Assembly (NCBI GenBank): GCA_025642075.2
Contig: JAODUO010001755.1
Location: 40,001 to 104,000 of the forward strand
Length of the DNA stretch: 64,000 nt
Direction: 5' to 3'
Source: Ridgeia piscesae
Taxonomy: Eukaryota; Annelida; Polychaeta; Sabellida; Siboglinidae
This document shows positions 62,441 to 64,000 of the stretch, piece by piece. The notes under the pieces were generated by a model. The model did no database searches and had not been told where the DNA came from. It was given only the letters and a program-made list of their open reading frames with translations. Both the position numbers and the translations under genes were made by a program. Positions within the stretch are counted from its first letter, which is position 1, and each line of letters starts with the position of its first letter.

Positions 62441-63150
62441 TTGGTGTCTCATATTGTTCGCTTTGAAACCTTGCCAGGAATGATGCAAGAACACTTGAGT
62501 TGGACGCTGGTATTTTAAGGCGTTCCTGTGGGATTGAGATCATGTTCTCATCACACGAACACAGTAATGAACTTTAGCTATGCTCAGACTGGGAGAATCG
62601 CATGAATTTTGTATGCAGTGGGAGACAGTCTGCTCTCTGCAGGGAATCATGTCTACAAGAGTGCATGCATTAATTCACAGCCGCATGCTTGCATGTCACA
62701 GCTACACGTGTCATTGTGGAATGTCTGCTACAGACCTTTGTAAAGTCTGGTCGTTTTCATCGTAAAATCTTATGATAAGCTACATCCATATGGCAGTATG
62801 TAATATGTGTAAATGTATGCTACCAAATGTATTTAAAAATAGGCTTTAATGTAATTTGACCATTGTCAGATTTTGTTAGGTGTGAATATGTCATTCTGAA
62901 TTTGTTTACTATTTTGAAGAGGTCAAAATGTTAAAATTATTTTTTTATTATATAATTTATGCTATACGATATGACTTTAGTATAAAAACAACCAGTCTTT
63001 GTACCTTCAATTGATGTTCTCAAACCTTCTCATATCATTATCACCATGACAACACTAGTGTGTTTCTTGCTATCACCATGACAACATTAGTTGTGTTTCT
63101 TGTTTTCCGTGAAGTCAGTGTTTCTGTCCTGACTGTTATTGTTAACACAG
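62441..63150. other. Single-copy DNA with one short duplication
   Basis: No gene recognised. A 32-bp block containing TATCACCATGACAACA and TGTTTCTTG is duplicated at 63039-63101. A pyrimidine-rich acceptor ending TTAACACAG lies at the right edge. Confidence 0.5.
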
Positions 63151-63672
63151 ACAGAGGCGTTTGAGTGTCATGGAGCACTCCACCTTGCAGTGCCAGTCAG
63201 ACAGAGTCCCCCCCCAGTTGTTTCCAGTAGTCGGCTCCAGGCAGTCTGCCAAGTAGCACCCACCTTCCACAAAATACTATTGGAAATGACCTACCGCAAT
63301 ATCAGATACCGTACGCTACCTAATAAGTGCAGGGTGCGTTGTTTGAACATTCAATAATGGCCAGCATTTTTCTTACACCAGTAGAAAAACAAAAAAGCTT
63401 TGTTTTAACTGTCCAATATCTGATGGCACTGTCCCAGTTGATATGTCATACCAAATGGAGCAGCCATATTTCTTTTAATTGCCCTATGCAGATAATGTCA
63501 TATCTCGCAAACTTAGTTGAGAAAGTGTATCATACAGTGATTGGAGAAACACATTTTGTTCACTGAAAATGTGGCTAGGACATGTTTAAAACTACGAATT
63601 TTTAATGGAGATAGGCGCATTTAATTGGTAGAATACGGCACCTTGTAATGTTGGGATGCAAAGAGAAATAAA
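63151..63672 (+). other. Doubtful terminal exon with poly(A) signal
   Basis: After the good acceptor TTATTGTTAACACAG a phase-0 frame, matching exon 8, stays open for 68 codons to a stop at 63355-63357. It has a VPVRQSPPPVVSSSRLQ stretch typical of disordered linkers. No convincing donor is seen inside, except GTGCGT near 63331. AATAAA occurs at 63667. This could be an alternative last exon of the ABLIM gene. The later part of the peptide does not look conserved, and chance remains likely. Confidence 0.25.
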
Positions 63673-64000
63673 CTCTCTATCGAAAAACAACAGTGTTTTA
63701 TTGTGTTGAGAATTTTCCTGTGATATCATTCCAGATAATGTTGAAATTACAAAAATATAAATGCAAAGTGGCTCTTCACAAAATGTTGTGTACTCGAAGG
63801 TTGAAGATCAGTGACCCAGACTTGTGATGAATTAAGTCGCTTGAGGAAGAACTGGTAAATGCAGTTGGACAGCAGTGAAAATAACTTGTACAGCTGCACA
63901 TTCACGCACTTGCATACATGCATGTGTGCGTGCGTGCATGCATGCATGTGAATGAATATTCATAATCCTTGTTCATTCTCACACACAATTCATGTGAAAA
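63673..64000. other. No feature except a GTGC/GCAT run
   Basis: AT-rich end of the window. A GTGTGCGTGCGTGCATGCATG microsatellite-like run lies near 63925-63950. Nothing else is visible. Confidence 0.5.

Overview
The window looks like nuclear DNA of a marine invertebrate, most likely a lophotrochozoan such as a mollusc. Three things suggest this. Its one clear gene is split into very small exons by long introns. The rest is filled with decayed non-LTR retrotransposons, short DNA transposons and minisatellites. A telomere-like TTAGGG-type motif is also present. There is no bacterial or viral gene organisation and no CRISPR array. The organism call is an inference. Almost all long open frames are translations of tandem repeats and are not genes.

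Layout. (1) 1-9.8 kb is a transposon graveyard. A minus-strand exon or relic of a DNA polymerase X-family gene (444-575) is followed by a 25-bp satellite split by a 5'-truncated LINE. Next comes one broken RTE-like LINE, read in order as endonuclease, linker and reverse transcriptase in pieces between 3380 and 8460. It is interrupted by a 48-bp satellite and another LINE, and is followed by a Rex1/Babar-like LINE end and an antisense RT relic. (2) 9.9-10.6 kb looks like a promoter: GC box, reversed CCAAT box, TATA box, and an ATG-G | GTAAGG first coding exon. (3) 10.3-41.6 kb would be one 31-kb first intron. It carries a hAT-like element, a piggyBac-like element, three copies of a small MITE family, a 567-bp (TG)n tract and 34-, 56-, 31-, 18- and 43-bp tandem arrays. 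(4) 41.6-59.3 kb holds seven phase-compatible exons of an actin-binding LIM protein (ABLIM/UNC-115 family). They encode two complete LIM domains and then a Ser/Pro-rich linker. The introns hold more arrays, including a 4.4-kb array of a 24-bp unit. (5) 59.3-64 kb is intron or 3' flank with three more arrays and one doubtful last exon near 63.15 kb.

The exons from 10333 to 59301 join without a stop into 268 codons: a start M-G, LIM1 (residues 6-56), LIM2 (65-116) and a linker. In animal ABLIM proteins two more LIM domains (fewer in some invertebrates) and a C-terminal villin headpiece follow. None of that is visible here, so the gene continues beyond the window or has a short isoform.
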